Source of the DNA: a virus
Reading direction: 5' to 3' (one strand)
DNA length: 33,882 bases
Virus record (IMG/VR): IMGVR_UViG_3300014720_000099
Coordinates: 1 to 33,882 of that record
Position 1 is the first letter of the stretch, and each line of letters opens with the position of its first letter. Both the position numbers and the translations under genes were made by a program. The notes beneath the pieces are model-generated. The model was given only the letters and a program-made list of their open reading frames with translations. It was not told the origin of the DNA and did not search any database. Positions 30,947 through 33,882 of the stretch are shown here, in pieces.

Positions 30947-31543
30947 ATGCAGCCTGCCAAACTAAATTATAAAATATATCAAGGCAGTACCTTTCAAGAA
31001 ATATACAGGTGGGAAAGTCAAACAAAAGGCTATGCGCAAATTAGTGCTATTACAAAAGCAGCGCCTTGCGTAATTACTACTAGTGCTAACCACTCAATAC
31101 CTGCTGGCTGGCGTGTGCAAGTTACCGGTGCAGGTGGAATGAAAGAAATTAATCAAACTAGTGAAGATCAGTTTTATATTGCTACTGGTGTTACCTCTAA
31201 TACAATAACACTAAATCAAGTAAATAGTAGCCAATATACAGCTTATACTAGTAGCGGAGTTGTAGAGTATAATACGCCAGTACCATTAGATGGCTATACT
31301 GGTCAAATGCAGATTAGAGAAACTATTGACAGTACTACGCCAATAATTGAATTAACTACTGCTAACGGTGGTATAATTATTGATACAAGTGCTAGTACAA
31401 TAATGATTAGAATAACTGCTACACAAACCAGAGCATTTACTTTTGCTACAGCAGTTTATAGCCTAGAGCTAACAGATAGCAGCGGAACAGTAACATCATT
31501 TTTAGCAGGAAACCTTACACTAGTGCCGGAGGTTACACGATGA
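30947..31543 (+). CDS. Tail fibre-associated beta protein, BppU N-terminus-like
   Basis: This 198-residue, beta-rich protein has two parts. Residues about 40-110 hold a small beta repeat (ITTSANHSIPAGWRVQVTGA and TSNTITLNQVNSSQYTAYTSSG). Residues about 112-198 match the pattern of baseplate-upper or fibre attachment domains (GYTGQMQIRETIDSTTPIIEL, then YSLELTDSSGTVTSFLAGNLTL, ending PEVTR). It probably attaches the fibre set to the tail. It starts 1 nt after the coiled-coil gene and ends in ATGA overlap with the next. Confidence 0.72.
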   Translation: MQPAKLNYKIYQGSTFQEIYRWESQTKGYAQISAITKAAPCVITTSANHSIPAGWRVQVTGAGGMKEINQTSEDQFYIATGVTSNTITLNQVNSSQYTAYTSSGVVEYNTPVPLDGYTGQMQIRETIDSTTPIIELTTANGGIIIDTSASTIMIRITATQTRAFTFATAVYSLELTDSSGTVTSFLAGNLTLVPEVTR

Positions 31544-31806
31544 CCACAGAAACTATTGTAACGGAAAAGAATAACACAGTAATCAGTGAAAAATTACAAA
31601 CACAAGTAGTTGTAAGAGTAGAGCAACCACAGGTAATTGTAACAGGTATGATGGGGCCTGGAGGCGTAAGTAATTTACAGGGCTTACAGGATGTAGATCT
31701 AACCAATCTTATTAATGGTGCATTATTAGTTTATAATATAAACAATCAGAAATGGACTGCCACTAACCTGCTAGAGCAGCAAGTAGTAGAGTCTGGTCAA
31801 TATTAA
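31540..31806 (+). CDS. Small fibre-region protein, unknown function
   Basis: This 88-residue protein has a polar N-terminal half rich in Thr, Val, Glu and Gln (about 1-35), a Gly-rich turn (MMGPGGVSN), and a C-terminal block, LQGLQDVDLTNLINGALLVYNINNQKWTATNLLEQ, cut here into its parts LQDVDL, GALLVYN and KWTATNLL. That block is a common motif next to phage fibres. It may be a linker between fibre and baseplate-like attachment protein. It is coupled to the previous gene by ATGA, and the next gene follows after 11 nt. Confidence 0.68.
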   Translation: MTTETIVTEKNNTVISEKLQTQVVVRVEQPQVIVTGMMGPGGVSNLQGLQDVDLTNLINGALLVYNINNQKWTATNLLEQQVVESGQY

Positions 31807-31817
31807 AGGAATAAATC

Positions 31818-33155
31818 ATGGCTTCTATTTTACGTATTAAACGTAGTGAGGTAAGTGGTAATCCAGCAGTACTAGGAGCAGGTGAGTTAGCCTATAGTGG
31901 CTTAGCAGACAATGGCTCTAATGGTGGTGATCGCTTATACATCGGTATGGGCACCGAAACTGCAGGTAATGCAGTTAATCATGTTATCATTGGTGGTAAA
32001 CGCTATACTGATTTAGTAGACGCTGCAACGAATGCAAATACAGCTTCTACAATCGTTAAGCGTGATGCTAGTGGTAACTTTGCCGCAACAATGATTACCA
32101 GTAATCTTACTGGTAATGTTACCGGTAATGCTAGCACTGCAACTGCTTGGCAAAATGCTCGTAGCCTAAGTTTAACAGGTGACGCAACAGCTACACTAAG
32201 TGGTATTGATGGTACTGCAAATGTAAGCGCAGCATTAACACTATCTACTACTGGTGTAACAGCAGGCAGCTATGGCAGTACTACAGCAATTCCTACTTTT
32301 ACAGTAGATGCAAAAGGTAGATTAACTGCTGCAGGTACTGTTAACGTAGCTACCTCACTTAGTATTGCTGGTAATACAGGTACTGATACAGTTGATTTAT
32401 TAAGTGATACATTAACCTTTACTGGTACAAGTGGTATAACAGCTGCGGTAACCAACAATACAATTACCTTTAGTATAGGGCAAAGTGTTGGTACTACTGA
32501 TAATGTTACATTTAATAATGTTACAGTAAATGGTACACTAAGTAGTGATGATATTACCGCCGCAAATATTAGTGTAGCTGGTAATGCAACAATTACCGGT
32601 AATTTAACTGTACAAGGTACAACTACCACAGTTAACTCAACCTCCGTATCTATAGCCGATATAAATATTACTCTAGCAAAAGATGCTGCTAATGCCGCTG
32701 AGGCCAATGGTGCAGGATTAACAGTAGCTGGAGCAGATGCTACACTAACATATACAAGCGCAAATGATCGCTGGAATTTTAACAAAGATCTAGTAGTTGC
32801 TAATGTTTATGCTGAATTAGTAGGCAATGCTGCAACAGCCACAAAGTGGGCTACTGCACGCGACCTTAGCTTAACTGGAGACGGTACAGCTACACTAACT
32901 GCTGTAGATGGTACAGCAAATGTTAGTGCAGCGCTTACACTAGCTACAGTAAACAGTAATGTTGGCAGTTTTGGTAGCAGTACTAGTGTAGCTACTTTTA
33001 CAGTAAATGCAAAAGGTTTAATTACCGCAGCCGGAACCTCTGCAATACCAACAGCTACAACTAGCGTAAACGGTTTAGCTAGTTTTACAAATACACAATT
33101 TACAGTTACTAGTGGATTAGTTTCTATCAATCAAATTGATGGTGGCACCTACTAA
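31818..33155 (+). CDS. Tail fibre protein
   Basis: This 445-residue fibre starts with an attachment motif, ILRIKRSEVSGNPAVLGAG then ELAYSGLAD, followed by RLYIGMG, which is shared in outline with the next gene. The shaft is made of beta repeats. Two homologous units (SLSLTGDATATLSGIDGTAN near 115-175 and DLSLTGDGTATLTAVDGTAN near 350-405) flank a central section with VTVNGTLSSDDI and VSIADINITLAKDA. The end (TSVNGLASFTNTQFTV) is typical of phage fibres and has no enzyme motif. The start has AAGGA at good distance. It probably forms a trimeric side fibre. Confidence 0.85.
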   Translation: MASILRIKRSEVSGNPAVLGAGELAYSGLADNGSNGGDRLYIGMGTETAGNAVNHVIIGGKRYTDLVDAATNANTASTIVKRDASGNFAATMITSNLTGNVTGNASTATAWQNARSLSLTGDATATLSGIDGTANVSAALTLSTTGVTAGSYGSTTAIPTFTVDAKGRLTAAGTVNVATSLSIAGNTGTDTVDLLSDTLTFTGTSGITAAVTNNTITFSIGQSVGTTDNVTFNNVTVNGTLSSDDITAANISVAGNATITGNLTVQGTTTTVNSTSVSIADINITLAKDAANAAEANGAGLTVAGADATLTYTSANDRWNFNKDLVVANVYAELVGNAATATKWATARDLSLTGDGTATLTAVDGTANVSAALTLATVNSNVGSFGSSTSVATFTVNAKGLITAAGTSAIPTATTSVNGLASFTNTQFTVTSGLVSINQIDGGTY

Positions 33156-33200
33156 ATAAAGATTATTGGGCGTCGCAAGACCTGACCCGCCGGGCGATCA

Positions 33201-33234
33201 CTAGATCCTGACCCTAAACCTTATTAGGACCTAG
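33201..33234 (+). promoter_or_regulatory. Hairpin covering the ribosome binding site of the last fibre gene
   Basis: CTAGATCCT (33201-33209) pairs with AGGACCTAG (33226-33234) with one A-C mismatch around a 16-nt loop. The AGGA ribosome binding site (33226-33229) lies in the stem, 6 nt before ATG 33236, so the fold could limit translation. Confidence 0.5.
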
Positions 33235-33235
33235 C

Positions 33236-33882
33236 ATGTCAACAAAGATTATATTAAAACGTAGTAGCGATGTTACTAGTAGTGGTATACCTAATATTGC
33301 GAGTTTAGATTATGGAGAATTAGCACTAAATTATGGTACTGGTACTCTGTATTTTAAACGTAGCGATAATACTCTAGGAACAATTAGTGGTGGTGGTGGG
33401 GCAGGAACAGTAACAGGTGTTACAGCTACTAGTCCTGTAGCATCTAGTGGAGGTGTTGCGCCTGTTATAAGCCTTAGTGATGGTTATGGCGATACAAAAA
33501 ATCCTTATGCTAGTAAAACAGCTAACCATGTATTAGCAGCTCCTAATGGTAGCAATGGAGTTCCTACTTTTAGAGCACTAGTAGCCAGTGACATACCAAC
33601 ATTAAATCAAAATACTACTGGTAGTGCAGCTAGCTTATCTGCTACACTAGCTGTAGCTAGTGGTGGTACTGGAGTTACTACAGCACAAGCAGCTATGAAT
33701 GCATTTGCTGGTGCTACAACTAGTGGTCAATACTTACGTGGCGATGGTACTAATGTAGTAATGAGTAGTATACAAGCTGCTGATATACCAACATTAAATC
33801 AAAATACTACTGGTAGTGCAGCTAGCTTATCTGCTACACTAGCTGTAGCTAGTGGCGGTACTGGACAAACTACTTATACAGA
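33236..33882 (+). CDS. Tail fibre protein, 3' end outside window
   Basis: The frame is open from ATG 33236 to the window edge, at least 215 residues. The N-terminus STKIILKRSSDVTSSG then LDYGELALNYGTGTLYFKRSD follows the same scheme as the fibre at 31818 (KRS, Pro, GELA, LY), suggesting a common docking domain. After a Gly-rich linker come fibre repeats with ALVASDIPTLNQNTTGSAA and LAVASGGTG, present twice and probably continuing beyond the edge. This sequence type is typical of side fibres of many phages. The ribosome binding site lies in a hairpin. Confidence 0.82.
   Translation, partial: MSTKIILKRSSDVTSSGIPNIASLDYGELALNYGTGTLYFKRSDNTLGTISGGGGAGTVTGVTATSPVASSGGVAPVISLSDGYGDTKNPYASKTANHVLAAPNGSNGVPTFRALVASDIPTLNQNTTGSAASLSATLAVASGGTGVTTAQAAMNAFAGATTSGQYLRGDGTNVVMSSIQAADIPTLNQNTTGSAASLSATLAVASGGTGQTTYT
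33593..33865 (+). repeat. 81-bp direct repeat, 192-bp period
   Basis: Bases 33593-33673 recur at 33785-33865 with one visible difference (GGTGGT versus GGCGGT). The 192-bp period equals 64 codons, so loss or gain of a unit keeps the fibre in frame. Confidence 0.93.

Noticed and set aside
32270-32785. 171-residue open frame on the - strand
   Set aside because: It is the reverse shadow of Thr/Ala/Gly-rich fibre repeats, with Val/Ala/Pro low complexity and no ribosome binding site. The same holds for the other - strand frames.
31818-33882. Repeated segments as a CRISPR array or diversity-generating template/variable pair
   Set aside because: Repeats are coding, long and irregularly spaced; no reverse transcriptase, Cas gene or A-biased mismatch pattern is seen.
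1-33882. Prophage ends, integrase, tRNA or transposon
   Set aside because: I looked for att-like repeats, recombinase or transposase motifs and tRNA cloverleaf ends and saw none, so lifestyle cannot be decided from this window.

Overview
The window is the virion-assembly region of a tailed double-stranded DNA phage, or of a prophage carrying an equivalent block. All recognisable genes are on the + strand. They follow the lambda/HK97 siphovirus order: small terminase, large terminase, HNH nuclease, portal, prohead protease fused to the major capsid protein, head-tail connector, an unidentified large head-tail protein, tail terminator, tail tube, frameshifted tail chaperones (G/GT type), tape measure, M-like and L-like tail-tip proteins, a K-I-J-like fusion, and a long set of fibre and adhesin genes cut by the right edge. 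The lambda-type tail tip suggests a Gram-negative host. Codon use is AT-leaning, and CTAG, which is rare in enteric bacteria, is abundant, so an enteric host looks unlikely. I cannot name host or phage from sequence alone. I saw no integrase, repressor, tRNA, CRISPR or transposon.

Layout. 1-833 is the 3' part of a GT4-type glycosyltransferase, overlapped by ATGA with terS. 830-2592 is the terminase. 2610-2639 is a candidate promoter for the HNH, portal and capsid genes. 2660-6258 is nuclease, portal and protease-capsid; the protease-capsid fusion contains an in-frame internal start behind a good ribosome binding site. 6338-8948 holds connector, unknown protein and tail terminator. 9027-11105 holds tail tube and chaperones, with a canonical G GGA AAC -1 slippery site. 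A strong terminator at 11089-11122 and a near-consensus sigma70 promoter at 11143-11171 separate this block from the tape measure and tail-tip genes (11224-22083). 22093-30311 carries a collagen-containing fibre with an S74 chaperone, an Ig/Calx-beta adhesin-like protein and a small protein. 30312-30600 is non-coding and holds hairpins, a 15-bp terminator and a consensus promoter. 30601 to the end carries a membrane-anchored coiled-coil protein, small fibre-associated proteins and two or more tandem tail fibres.

How it works together. Terminase cuts and pumps DNA through the portal into a prohead matured by the fused protease. Connector, unknown protein and tail terminator join head and tail. 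The tape measure with G/GT chaperones sets the length of the tube. The M/L/K-I-J tip and the fibres find the host and open its wall. Expression looks tuned by at least three promoter-like sites, two terminators, hairpins after both of the most abundant structural genes, a ribosomal frameshift and many ATGA/TAATG stop-start overlaps. The most notable observations are the protease-capsid fusion with internal start, the K-I-J fusion, two promoters sharing an identical CCCTTGTG block in the spacer, and unusually long perfect inverted repeats inside tail genes.
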